Part shown: positions 7,829 to 15,055 of the stretch, piece by piece | Layout of the letters: the number at the start of each line of letters is the position of its first letter | How positions within the stretch are numbered: position 1 is the stretch's first letter | From: Candidatus Binatus sp. | GTDB lineage: Bacteria > Desulfobacterota > Binatia > Binatales > Binataceae | Length of the DNA stretch: 64,000 nt | Reading direction: 5' to 3' | Assembly: GCF_030646925.1 (NCBI RefSeq) | Contig: NZ_JAUSKL010000069.1 | Location: 1-64,000 of the forward strand | The notes under the pieces: model-generated | Told to the model about the DNA's origin: nothing | Database searches by the model: none | What the model saw: the letters and a program-made list of their open reading frames with translations, nothing else | Made by a program: the position numbers and the translations under genes

Positions 7829-7943
7829 TTATCGCCCATTATCCTCGTTTTACCTAGGGTTTTTTCAGGATGATCGGTGCTCATGCGAGATCGGACGTTA
7901 TCGGATTGATTTTGTTGGAGTGGGTCGGTTTAATGGAGAGGGA

Positions 7944-7959
7944 TGTTTCACGTGAAACG
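7944..7959. other. parS site 8
   Basis: TGTTTCACGTGAAACG, 15 of 16 consensus positions and the full core, 129 bases upstream of the chosen parA start. Confidence 0.94.
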
Positions 7960-7984
7960 TCGCGCGGTTCGGAATCTTGTTATG

Positions 7985-8046
7985 AACAGCGCGTAGCGCG
8001 CATCTTATCAGCCACGGGAAGCCCGAAACCTGCGTGAGGTTTCGGA
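7985..8046 (-). repeat. Two-hairpin intergenic repeat, short form, copy G
   Basis: AACAGCGCGTAGCGCGCATC, then GGGAAGCCCGAAACCTGCGT and a closing AGGTTTCGG. CCGAAACCT and AGGTTTCGG form a perfect 9-bp stem. Same orientation and form as copies F and H. Confidence 0.83.
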
Positions 8047-8065
8047 TTCTTCCGAGTCCGCATTG

Positions 8066-8077
8066 ACTGCGCGCAGT
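8066..8077. promoter_or_regulatory. 12-bp palindrome upstream of parA
   Basis: ACTGCGCGCAGT is identical to the centre of the 20-bp palindrome before mnmG (4154-4173). It lies 10 bases before the preferred parA start, where a bound protein would cover the ribosome site or promoter. Confidence 0.4.
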
Positions 8078-8087
8078 GGGGTGGGTT

Positions 8088-8969
8088 GTGGGGCGGATAA
8101 TCTCTATAGCCAATCAGAAAGGCGGAGTCGGCAAGACTACGACTGCGATTAACCTCGCGGTCGCGCTGGCCGAACTAGGTCGGCGAGTGCTGCTGCTCGA
8201 CCTGGACCCCCAAGGCAACGCCACTTCGGGCGTGAGCCAACGCGAAGTGGCGACGGTGGCGCGGGAATCGGGCCGGACGATCTACCAGGTGCTGATCGGC
8301 GAGACGCCGCTGGCGCAGGTAACTATCCCGGTGCGGGCGACGCTCGATCTGGCGCCGGCGGGGGCGGATCTGGTCGGGGCGGAGATCGAGTTGGTGGCGG
8401 CGGAAGGGCGCGAACGTCGTTTGAAAATGGTACTAGGGCCGCTCGTGACAGATTATAACTATGTTCTAATCGATACGCCACCGTCGCTCGGAATCCTCAC
8501 CCTGAATGCCCTCGTCGCGGCCGACTCGGTGCTGGTCCCGATGCAGTGCGAGTACTACGCACTGGAAGGTCTAAGCGCGCTGCTCGGCACGATCAAGAAG
8601 GTCAAGGCGGCGTTTCGGCCCGGGCTCGAAATCGAGGGGCTGCTGCTCACGATGTTCGACGCGCGAAATCGCCTGAGCCATGAGATCGCCGGCGAGATCC
8701 GGAGCCACTTTCCCGCGGAGACATTTAAAAGCGTGATTCCGCGCAGTGTGCGCCTGTCGGAAAGCCCGAGTCATGGGCTGTCGGTGCTCGAGTACGAATC
8801 GAAGTCGTCGGGGGCGGCTGCCTATCGGGCGCTCGCGGCCGAAATTATCCGCAAGCGCGAGGCGGGCGCCGAAGTCGCGGAGCAGAGTGCGGCGCCGGCG
8901 GATAAAAACGACGAGACGGATGCGGCGGCCGGCAAATCGCGCCTGGCGCGGCTGTTTGGACGGCGCTGA
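8088..8969 (+). CDS. parA: Chromosome partitioning ATPase ParA (Soj)
   Basis: Deviant Walker-type ATPase that, with ParB and parS, segregates the origin region. The N-terminus GRIISIANQKGGVGKTTT holds the deviant Walker A (KGGVGKTT). The A' box is LLLDLDPQGNATSG, and YVLIDTPPSLGILTLNAL is the Walker B region. QCEYYALEGLSALLGTI and GLLLTMFDARNRLS are also family-typical. The GTG at 8088 gives the canonical start; an in-frame GTG at 8076 would add four residues. The last 40 residues (KNDETDAAAGKSRLARLFGR) are an extra charged tail. It is followed by parB after 129 bases and preceded by a field of parS sites. Confidence 0.96.
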   Translation: MGRIISIANQKGGVGKTTTAINLAVALAELGRRVLLLDLDPQGNATSGVSQREVATVARESGRTIYQVLIGETPLAQVTIPVRATLDLAPAGADLVGAEIELVAAEGRERRLKMVLGPLVTDYNYVLIDTPPSLGILTLNALVAADSVLVPMQCEYYALEGLSALLGTIKKVKAAFRPGLEIEGLLLTMFDARNRLSHEIAGEIRSHFPAETFKSVIPRSVRLSESPSHGLSVLEYESKSSGAAAYRALAAEIIRKREAGAEVAEQSAAPADKNDETDAAAGKSRLARLFGRR

Positions 8970-9024
8970 ATTTTGATTTCACCGAATGCTGAAACGCCCG
9001 CGACCCGATCGAGTCGAAAAATCG

Positions 9025-9072
9025 GAAAATCTGAGAATCAGAAAAATTGAAAATCTGAAAATCAGAAAAACG
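9025..9072. repeat. 24-bp tandem repeat, two copies, AT-rich
   Basis: Two adjacent copies of a 24-base unit beginning GAAAATCTGAGAATCAGAAA (first copy; the second has AAAATC in place of GAGAATC) fill the gap between parA and parB. The unit is far richer in A and T than its surroundings and contains the inverted halves TCTGA and TCAGA. It could be an operator for parB or an easily melted segment. Confidence 0.6.
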
Positions 9073-9098
9073 AAATCGATCGGAAAGGATGATGAAGG

Positions 9099-10040
9099 AT
9101 GATGCGGAAACCGTTGGGACGCGGACTCGATGCGTTGATTGGAAATTTCAGCGGGGCGTTGGCCGACAGCGCGCCATCAAACCCGACGGAGAATTTTCCC
9201 GGTAACGGAGGCCTGATGATGATGATCCCGGTCGGGCAAATCGTGCCCGGCAAATATCAGCCGCGGCTGAATTTCACGAAAGAACGGATGGAGGAGTTGA
9301 AGCGCGCGATCCAGTCGCAAGGGATTATCGAGCCGCTGATCGCGCGGCGAATCGAGCCGGGCGAGGACACTACACCGCGCTACGAGCTAGTCGCGGGCGA
9401 GCGGCGTCTGCGCGCGGCGCGCGAAGTGGGATTCGAGGCGGTGCCGGTGGTGGTGCGCGAGCTCGACGATCGGGCGGCGCTCGAGATGGCGCTGGTCGAG
9501 AATCTGGCGCGCGAGGAGCTGAGCGCGATCGAGGAAGGAATCGCGTTCAAGCGGCTGCATAAGCATTTCGAGCAGAGCCACGACGAAATCGCGGAGCGAG
9601 TCGGCAAGAGCCGGCCCTACGTGAGCAATACGATTCGGCTGCTCGAGCTGCCGCAGGAAGTGATCGAGCTGATCGCGGGCGGGCAGTTGAGCGCGGGGCA
9701 GGCGCGTCCGCTGCTGTCGATCGGCACGTCGGAAGGGCAGATTGCGGCGGCGCGAGGGATCGTCGCGGGGCGAATCTCGGCGCGCGGCGCGGAGCAGATC
9801 GGCGCGGCAGTGCGCGCGGGGCGGGCGCCGTCGTCGCGGGAGCGAGAAAATCTCGAAGGCGATCCGAATGAGAATGCGCTGGCGGAGAGCATGCAGCGGG
9901 CGCTGAAAAGAAAGGTCAGGATTGTGCGGGCGCGCGGGAACAGCGCCGGGCGAATCGAGATCGAGTACTACGACGATAACGATCTGACGGCGCTGGCGGA
10001 GACGATCGCGGGGCGCGGCCGCGATGGCGTGCACGCGTAG
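9099..10040 (+). CDS. parB: Chromosome partitioning protein ParB (Spo0J)
   Basis: CTP-dependent DNA clamp that loads at parS and spreads. MMRKPLGRGLDALIGNF is the usual N-terminus that stimulates ParA ATPase. GQIVPGKYQPRLNF and VAGERRLRAAREVGFEAVPV form the ParB N-terminal domain, including the GERR nucleotide motif. ALVENLAREELSAIEEG follows. The helix-turn-helix that reads parS is HDEIAERVGKSRPYVSNTIR. The C-terminal dimerisation domain ends in IEIEYYDDNDLTALAETIAG. Its 313 residues are the normal length. A GGATGAAGGATG stretch supplies the ribosome site. The eight parS sites 1-3 kb upstream are its expected targets. Confidence 0.96.
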   Translation: MMRKPLGRGLDALIGNFSGALADSAPSNPTENFPGNGGLMMMIPVGQIVPGKYQPRLNFTKERMEELKRAIQSQGIIEPLIARRIEPGEDTTPRYELVAGERRLRAAREVGFEAVPVVVRELDDRAALEMALVENLAREELSAIEEGIAFKRLHKHFEQSHDEIAERVGKSRPYVSNTIRLLELPQEVIELIAGGQLSAGQARPLLSIGTSEGQIAAARGIVAGRISARGAEQIGAAVRAGRAPSSRERENLEGDPNENALAESMQRALKRKVRIVRARGNSAGRIEIEYYDDNDLTALAETIAGRGRDGVHA

Positions 10041-10060
10041 GAGGTAAAGAGGATCCGGAC

Positions 10061-10170
10061 TCTGAAACCCCTCACGGGTTTCAGGCTTCCTGGGGCGACG
10101 CGAAGCCGACTTCGGGCCGCAGGGCCGAATCGCGATAAGTGAAGATGCGCGCTACGCGCTGTTAGTAATA
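10061..10170 (+). repeat. Two-hairpin intergenic repeat, long form, copy C
   Basis: CTGAAACCC, loop CTCAC, GGGTTTCAG gives a perfect 9-bp stem. It is followed by GCTTCCTGGGGCGACGCGAA, ACTTCGGGCCGCAGGGCCGA and GATGCGCGCTACGCGCTGTT. It lies directly after parB and has no parS beside it. Confidence 0.85.
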
Positions 10171-10239
10171 GGAGGGATGACGGCAAGCGTGGGGATCATG
10201 AGGTCGATGCGGCACCCTCACCGCCTCTTTATCCTGGAG

Positions 10240-10274
10240 CGATTCGGCCCTGCGGCCCGACGTCGGCTTCGCGT
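10240..10274 (-). repeat. Partial inverted copy D of the repeat middle part
   Basis: GCGATTCGGCCCTGCGGCCC followed by GACGTCGGCTTCGC is the reverse complement of the middle of copies A-C. It sits beside the IS1595-type insertion and may be part of a copy broken before or by that insertion. Confidence 0.6.
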
Positions 10275-10312
10275 GCGTTCCGCCACTGCGGCCGCCTCGC
10301 CCGTAACTTAAG

Positions 10313-10335
10313 GGGACTATGCCGTACTTGACGAC
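10313..10335 (+). repeat. Left terminal inverted repeat of IS1595-type element
   Basis: It starts GGGACTATGCCGTACTTGAC and pairs with 12266-12288 at 21 of 23 positions. Confidence 0.9.
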
Positions 10336-10363
10336 GCACCATAGAATTGCTATATTTATTTTC

Positions 10364-11290
10364 ATGAACGCAAAAGTTGAAGCTGGCGAACCGAAAATCA
10401 CCCGTCAAATGACCATGCCGCAATTCGACCGGCTGTTTCCCAATGAGGAAGCTTGCCGCGCCTATCTGCGGGATCGCCGCTGGCCCAACGGCGTGCACTG
10501 CCCGCGTTGCGGGAACGAAAAGGTTTACGCGGGAAAAGCGCGTCCGTGGACTTGGGAATGCAAGAAGTGCGGAGCCGGTAAGAGCGCCTACCGCTTCTCC
10601 GTTATCGCGGGAACGATTTTCGAGAATACCAACTACCCGCTTCTGGTCTGGTTCAAAGTTCTGTACTTGATGCTGACCAGCAAGAAGGGGATCAGCGCGC
10701 TTCAAATCCATCGCATGATCGGCTCTGGCTCCTATCGTACCGCATGGTTCATGTGCCATCGGCTCCGCGCTGGCATGGCCGATCCTGACTTCCGGCAACT
10801 GATGGGCATCGTCGAAATCGACGAAACCTATTTTGGCGGCAAAGACTCTAATCGCCATTGGGATAAGAAGCGCCACATTCGCGGGACTGGCGACAAAACT
10901 CCGGTCATTGGCGCGATTTCCCGCAAGGGCAACGTGGTCTGCCAGATGATTGAGCACGCCGACATGCCGACGATGCACAGCTTTGTTGCAAAGATGGTCA
11001 GCCCGAAAGTCGAACTGGTCGCGACGGACGAGCACAGCGGCTATCAGTACCTTGATCGCTGGGCCAAACTGCCGCATCAGACCGTGAATCATCGTCAAGG
11101 CGAGTACGCGCGTGGCGTCATCCACACTAACAGCATGGAAAGCCTCTGGTCGCTATTAAAACGCGGAGTCGCCGGCACGTACCACAACGTGAGCAAAAAG
11201 TATCTGCCACTCTACCTGAACGAATTTCAATTCAGGTTCAACAATCGGAACGAGCGAGACATTTTCGGGAAGGCCGTTGCAGGATGCTGA
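10364..11290 (+). CDS. IS1595-family transposase, intact
   Basis: DDE transposase of the ISXO2/IS1595 type. An N-terminal zinc ribbon (Cys-x2-Cys in HCPRCGNEK and ECKKCGAG) recognises the ends. The catalytic residues are the Asp of EIDETYFGGK, the Asp of LVATDEHSGYQYL and the Asn/Glu of HTNSMESLWSLLKRG. The C-terminus GTYHNVSKKYLPLYLNEFQF and the final IFGKAVAGC are family hallmarks. The Met at 10364 is the likely start; the frame is open from 10319, but that start would lie within the terminal repeat. No stop or gap interrupts it, so it is probably active. Confidence 0.95.
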   Translation: MNAKVEAGEPKITRQMTMPQFDRLFPNEEACRAYLRDRRWPNGVHCPRCGNEKVYAGKARPWTWECKKCGAGKSAYRFSVIAGTIFENTNYPLLVWFKVLYLMLTSKKGISALQIHRMIGSGSYRTAWFMCHRLRAGMADPDFRQLMGIVEIDETYFGGKDSNRHWDKKRHIRGTGDKTPVIGAISRKGNVVCQMIEHADMPTMHSFVAKMVSPKVELVATDEHSGYQYLDRWAKLPHQTVNHRQGEYARGVIHTNSMESLWSLLKRGVAGTYHNVSKKYLPLYLNEFQFRFNNRNERDIFGKAVAGC

Positions 11291-11366
11291 AGCGTCCGAA
11301 CTGGCGGATGCTTCTGCATCATTCCAGCAAGCCAACTCAACTGGAGCTTTTCCCGAGGGCACGGCG

Positions 11367-11504
11367 CTATACCTGACTGGCTGACCCTTTCGCCTTTCGC
11401 CGCTTCGCTGCTCTGCGTTTCTGCGCGCGATAGTGCGGGTGAGTTTTGAGGTGGTATTCCCCGCATGGTCGGCAGAAAAAATGGAGAATCTTTTGTTTGT
11501 ACAT
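11367..11504 (-). CDS. Small basic CxxC protein (45 aa), IS passenger
   Basis: The ATG at 11504 lies two bases after the stop codon of the upstream passenger gene, a tight translational coupling. The product starts MYKQKILHFFCRPCGEYHLK, with one Cys-x2-Cys pair and His residues that could complete a zinc knuckle, and continues with HYRAQKRRAAKRRK, a strongly basic tail suited to nucleic acid binding. It is not a recognised family. The amino-acid pattern is too ordered for chance. It is part of the cargo of the IS1595-type element. Confidence 0.6.
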   Translation of the reverse strand: MYKQKILHFFCRPCGEYHLKTHPHYRAQKRRAAKRRKAKGSASQV

Positions 11505-11506
11505 TT

Positions 11507-12253
11507 TTACGCTACTAATTCGCAGGCATGAAGTTCCAATCCGTGCGAACTTACTTTATTAATCCGGCGTTGCACGGTGATGTTAGTGTCACGCGTGATC
11601 AATGATAGACGCTCGGTCCATGTATCGGAGAAGTACAGCGCAATCTGAATGTCAGGATATCTTTTATCCTCGTTCTTGACGAAGACGAACACTTGCCACA
11701 ACTTCAACATGTCTGCGTGGTGTGACGCGTTGGAAACCTGGCCAGATATCTTCAGCCATTTGCCGATGTATGGTTGGATAAGCTTTTCGGCTTGTACGTC
11801 GATTAAATCTTTAAAAAATCCCGTTAGCTCTTGCGGCGATTTGGCGACAAACAATCGCTCACTGAGAGGCTGGTGCACCATCATAGGATAATACAACGCT
11901 ATCCAATCAATTTCCTTCTGCGCGACGGGCGCTTGAACCCCTTTGGGCTCAGTCGGCGGGTGACTGCGTATCGCTATCGGATAACCTTCGCGATCATTGA
12001 GCAGACGACCTAGGCTCGCATGCGCGATGGCGTTGGCGACGAGTGCCATAATCGCCAAGCCAACCCCTACACTTAAGGATACAGAACCCGCCCACGCAGG
12101 CATCTGAGCATGGAAAGTCGGAAAGTGGTCAAGATACCAAGAGATCAAAGGTGGAACGCTCAATATGGACGCCCAGATGGATATTTTTGCAGTTATCTTC
12201 AAGGACGCACCCCCCGCATCGGGAAATTCATTCCCGAATTGCGAAGGTAGCAC
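11507..12253 (-). CDS. Membrane protein with C-terminal OB-like domain, IS passenger
   Basis: Unknown function. Two hydrophobic helices (ISIWASILSVPPLISWYL near residues 24-41 and SLSVGVGLAIMALVANAIAH near 59-78) anchor a cytoplasmic region of about 150 residues. The last 90 residues, from GKWLKISGQVSN through YPDIQIALYFSD to NITVQRRINKVSSHGLELH, have the alternating strand pattern of an OB-fold domain of the kind annotated tRNA_anti-like. Codon use is lower in GC than the chromosome. It lies inside an insertion element opposite the transposase, so it is cargo; a role in defence or element fitness is only a guess. Confidence 0.65.
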   Translation of the reverse strand: MLPSQFGNEFPDAGGASLKITAKISIWASILSVPPLISWYLDHFPTFHAQMPAWAGSVSLSVGVGLAIMALVANAIAHASLGRLLNDREGYPIAIRSHPPTEPKGVQAPVAQKEIDWIALYYPMMVHQPLSERLFVAKSPQELTGFFKDLIDVQAEKLIQPYIGKWLKISGQVSNASHHADMLKLWQVFVFVKNEDKRYPDIQIALYFSDTWTERLSLITRDTNITVQRRINKVSSHGLELHACELVA

Positions 12254-12265
12254 CGGCGAACTCTA

Positions 12266-12288
12266 GTCGTCAAGTCCGGCATAATCCC
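12266..12288 (-). repeat. Right terminal inverted repeat of IS1595-type element
   Basis: It ends GTCAAGTCCGGCATAATCCC on the plus strand, complementary to the left end at 21 of 23 positions. Confidence 0.9.
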
Positions 12289-12475
12289 GTAACTTAAGGG
12301 GAGAGGTATTAAGGACAAAGATCCGAGATTCTTCGGCTGCGCAGCGTTCGGCTCAGAATGACAGCGGTGGCGCGAACGATCACCCGACCAAACATTCACA
12401 AACTCTGAGCGAAGTCGAAAGGAGGCCCGCCGCGCCGAGGCGGGTAGGTACCGATGCCGGATCGCCTGCCCACGC

Positions 12476-13489
12476 TCAACTGAAGTGCGGCATCAGATGC
12501 GTATACACATCGTCGAAGGTCTTCTGGGGCGGCACGCCCGGCGCCTCGAAGAACACCGGCGCGTTCATGCCGGCTTCGACAAGCCGCGCCAGGTTCTCGC
12601 GGCATCGCGCGGGACTGCCGGCGATCGCGAACGTATCGACCATCGCATCGGTTACCATGTCCTTCGGTACGACGCCGCGCGAAAAGCTCTCGCCAAAGGA
12701 CTTGATCGTGTCAGGCGCGAGCCCTGCGGTCGCGAAGATCGGATTTTCGGGTTGCGGCGCCATGATTGATATCAGCATCGCGAGAAAAGGCCGCAGCGCA
12801 TCGCGCGCCGCGCGTTCGTTCTCTGATATCGACGACAGGATGTATGCGCTAACCGGAAAATCGGTCGCATCGCGGTTCGATTTTTGGAGCCCGACGCGCA
12901 AATGTTCGGTGGCGAACTTGACGTACGCCGGTGACGACATCACGCTGAGCAACAATCCGTCGGCGATCTCGCCGGTCATTTCCATGTTCTTCGGACCGAG
13001 CACGCCGAGGTAAATCGGAATCCCGGCGCGAGCCGGTTTGAAGTTCAACTTCATCCGATCGCTCTGAAACACCCGGCCCGCGTAGGAGACGACTTCGCCG
13101 CGGAAGAGCGCGCGCGTAATCTCGACCATCTCGCGCATCGCGGACGCGGGCCGCGTGTACGGAATCTTGAGCCGTCCTTCGATCCAATCCTTGATGCCGG
13201 TGCCGATTCCCATGATCGCGCGCCCGCCCGATAGTTCGTCGAGCGCCGCGAACTCCATCGCGGTGAGCGAGGGATGGCGCGTGTAGGGATTGACGATGCC
13301 GAGTCCGACTTTCATTTTGCTGGTCGAGCACGCGACCGCCGCCGCGAGCGTGAATGCGCCGCGCATGAACGGATCTTCTGGCACCCAGAAAGTGCCGAAG
13401 CCCATTTCCTCCGCGCGCTTGGCATGCGATGCGAACTCGCGCGCGCTGAGGCTTTCGAAACCGACGCCGAACTCCCGAACTTTGGGCAT
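12476..13489 (-). CDS. LLM-class (luciferase-like) F420/flavin-dependent oxidoreductase
   Basis: A TIM-barrel flavin or coenzyme F420 enzyme of the bacterial luciferase superfamily, 337 residues. EFGVGFESLSAREFASHAKR, EEMGFGTFWVPEDPFM, KMKVGLGIVNPYTRHPSLTA and LSGGRAIMGIGTGIKDWIEG are the standard superfamily segments. AGIPIYLGVLGPKNMEMTGE and IADGLLLSV follow as in 5,10-methylene-H4MPT reductase-like members. The substrate is unknown. A GGAG site precedes the ATG. It follows a SnoaL-like gene by 15 bases on the same strand, so the two probably act together. A second family member is encoded at 16-17 kb. Confidence 0.9.
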   Translation of the reverse strand: MPKVREFGVGFESLSAREFASHAKRAEEMGFGTFWVPEDPFMRGAFTLAAAVACSTSKMKVGLGIVNPYTRHPSLTAMEFAALDELSGGRAIMGIGTGIKDWIEGRLKIPYTRPASAMREMVEITRALFRGEVVSYAGRVFQSDRMKLNFKPARAGIPIYLGVLGPKNMEMTGEIADGLLLSVMSSPAYVKFATEHLRVGLQKSNRDATDFPVSAYILSSISENERAARDALRPFLAMLISIMAPQPENPIFATAGLAPDTIKSFGESFSRGVVPKDMVTDAMVDTFAIAGSPARCRENLARLVEAGMNAPVFFEAPGVPPQKTFDDVYTHLMPHFS

Positions 13490-13504
13490 CTCGATAGTCT
13501 CCGG

Positions 13505-13975
13505 TTATTTGTCGATGCCCATGCGCGGCTGGTCTTTGGGCGCGGCCCACGAAAAATGGCTATGCCACATTTTCCAGTTGGGATTGCCGTGTTCGTCTTC
13601 GCGCACGTAGATCTCGGTGCTGCGGAACCGGCCGCTGCCGGGGATCGCGGTGCCGTCTTCCATCGAGATCACGAAGTCGGCCGCGCAGGTGAGCCACGCG
13701 GTGTCGCCGCGGATCTGGATTTTCACATCTTCGTCGTCGCCGAGTTTGACGCGTGCTTTGGAGCCGATCAGAAATTTCCACAGCGTCGCCCATTCCTCGA
13801 TTCCGCTGTATGCCCAGCCATTGAGGTTGTAGCCGAAGAATTTGTCGCCGCCGACGAACGCCTCGCGCATCATCGCGATGCTGCCCTTGCGATTCGCCGT
13901 GGTCCAGACATTGTGCAGCCGCGTGATTGTTTGAACGTCCTGCTGGTGGCTGTCATTCTTATGGCCGTCCTGCAT
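13505..13975 (-). CDS. SnoaL/DUF4440-type nuclear transport factor 2-fold protein
   Basis: A 156-residue protein with the NTF2-like cone fold expected from its pattern: TITRLHNVWTTANRKGSIAM at the N-terminus, GWAYSGIEEWATLWKFLIGS in the middle, then strands KLGDDEDVKIQIRGDTAWLT, GRFRSTEIYVRED and NWKMWHSHFSW. Members are small polyketide-type cyclases, isomerases or ligand-binding proteins; this one cannot be narrowed further. A strong GGAGGAAT site precedes the ATG. It is the first gene of a two-gene unit with the LLM oxidoreductase and is divergent from the metallo-hydrolase. Confidence 0.8.
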   Translation of the reverse strand: MQDGHKNDSHQQDVQTITRLHNVWTTANRKGSIAMMREAFVGGDKFFGYNLNGWAYSGIEEWATLWKFLIGSKARVKLGDDEDVKIQIRGDTAWLTCAADFVISMEDGTAIPGSGRFRSTEIYVREDEHGNPNWKMWHSHFSWAAPKDQPRMGIDK

Positions 13976-14140
13976 CGCTGATTCCTCCGATCGCGCACGA
14001 TGTACCTATAGCTGACTTCCGCGAAATTGCACCACCGCCGGCACGGTCCGGCGCGTTTGTCGCGCGCGCGACGATCGGGATAAGTTTGGGCGGGTTAAGT
14101 TTGCCGGGAATCGCGGCGACACGACGATCAGGAGGATCGC

Positions 14141-14992
14141 ATGAACCAGTTCAAAATCGGCGACGTGAAAATCACCCGCATCATCGAAAGCGAGGCGCCG
14201 TGGCCGGGCACCTGGCTGATTCCCAACGCCACGCTCGACAACGTGAAGAAGGAAGCGGACTGGCTCTACCCGACGTTCTCGGACGAGAAGGGCAAACTCA
14301 GGATGAGCATCCACGCGCTGGTGATCGAATCGCAGGGCAAACGCATCATCGTCGATACCTGCATCGGCAACGAAAAGGTGCGCAGCAACGCCGCGTGGAA
14401 CAATCTGCAGACGCCGTTTCTGAGCGACCTCGAGAAGGCGGGCTTCACCCGCGACAAGATCGATCACGTAATCTGCACGCATCTGCACGTCGATCACGTG
14501 GGCTGGAACACGATGCTGAAGAACGGCAAGTGGGTGCCGACTTTCACCAACGCGCAGTACCTGATCGGCGGCACCGAGTGGGATTACTGGTCGAAGTCCG
14601 ACGTTAAGGACATGCGCGATCCGGTCGAGGATTCAGTGCGGCCGGTGATCGAAGATGGAATGGCGAAGCTGGTCGAATCGAATCATCGCGTCACCGGCGA
14701 GGTGTGGCTGGAGCCGACGCCGGGGCATACGCCGGGGCATCATAGCGTGCGGATTTCGTCGAATGGCGTCGAGGCGGTGATCACCGGCGATTTGATGCAT
14801 CATCCGATTCAATGCCGCTATCCGGAGTGGGACGACACGTTCGATTCCGATGGCGCGCAGGCGAAGAAGACGCGGCGCGCGTTCTGCGAGAAGTACGCGG
14901 ACTCGGGCGTGCTGGTGTTCGGGACGCATTTCGCGACGCCGTCGGCGGGCAAGATCGTCAAGAAGGACGATTCGTTCCGCTTCGTCGCCTAG
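14141..14992 (+). CDS. Metallo-beta-lactamase-fold hydrolase
   Basis: A zinc-dependent hydrolase of 283 residues with the signature THLHVDHVGWN (H-x-H-x-D-H) near residue 110, the third metal ligand in EPTPGHTPGHHSV near 190, the bridging Asp in ITGDLMHHP near 212, and the terminal His in FGTHFATPSAG. The arrangement is that of the lactonase/AHL-degrading and related branch, with TFSDEKGKLRMSIHALVIES typical of this subgroup. The substrate is not determined. AGGAGG lies 6 bases before the ATG. It is transcribed divergently from the SnoaL gene; their starts are 165 bases apart. Confidence 0.88.
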   Translation: MNQFKIGDVKITRIIESEAPWPGTWLIPNATLDNVKKEADWLYPTFSDEKGKLRMSIHALVIESQGKRIIVDTCIGNEKVRSNAAWNNLQTPFLSDLEKAGFTRDKIDHVICTHLHVDHVGWNTMLKNGKWVPTFTNAQYLIGGTEWDYWSKSDVKDMRDPVEDSVRPVIEDGMAKLVESNHRVTGEVWLEPTPGHTPGHHSVRISSNGVEAVITGDLMHHPIQCRYPEWDDTFDSDGAQAKKTRRAFCEKYADSGVLVFGTHFATPSAGKIVKKDDSFRFVA

Positions 14993-15055
14993 CGAGGAAT
15001 GTTTCGCGGCGCCAATCGCGATCCTAATTAGACGCGGCTGGCGCCATTTTTTTCC

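Larger units (their letters stand above)
10312..12289 (+). mobile_element. Complete IS1595-family element with two passenger genes
   Basis: About 1.98 kb bounded by 23-bp inverted repeats (10313-10335 and 12266-12288) that agree at 21 of 23 positions; the left begins GGGACTATGCC and the right, reversed, GGGATTATGCC. TAACTTAA at 10304-10311 and 12290-12297 fits an 8-bp target duplication; because bases next to the ends also agree, the direct repeat extends to 17 bp (10300-10316 and 12286-12302). Inside are an intact transposase on the plus strand and, on the minus strand, a membrane protein gene and a 45-residue CxxC gene. The clean ends and duplication show a fairly recent insertion downstream of parB. 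Confidence 0.9.

Noticed and set aside
6294-7959. CRISPR array
   Set aside because: The repeated palindromes are parS sites with irregular spacing (112-754 bases) and the spacers contain repeats and a gene.
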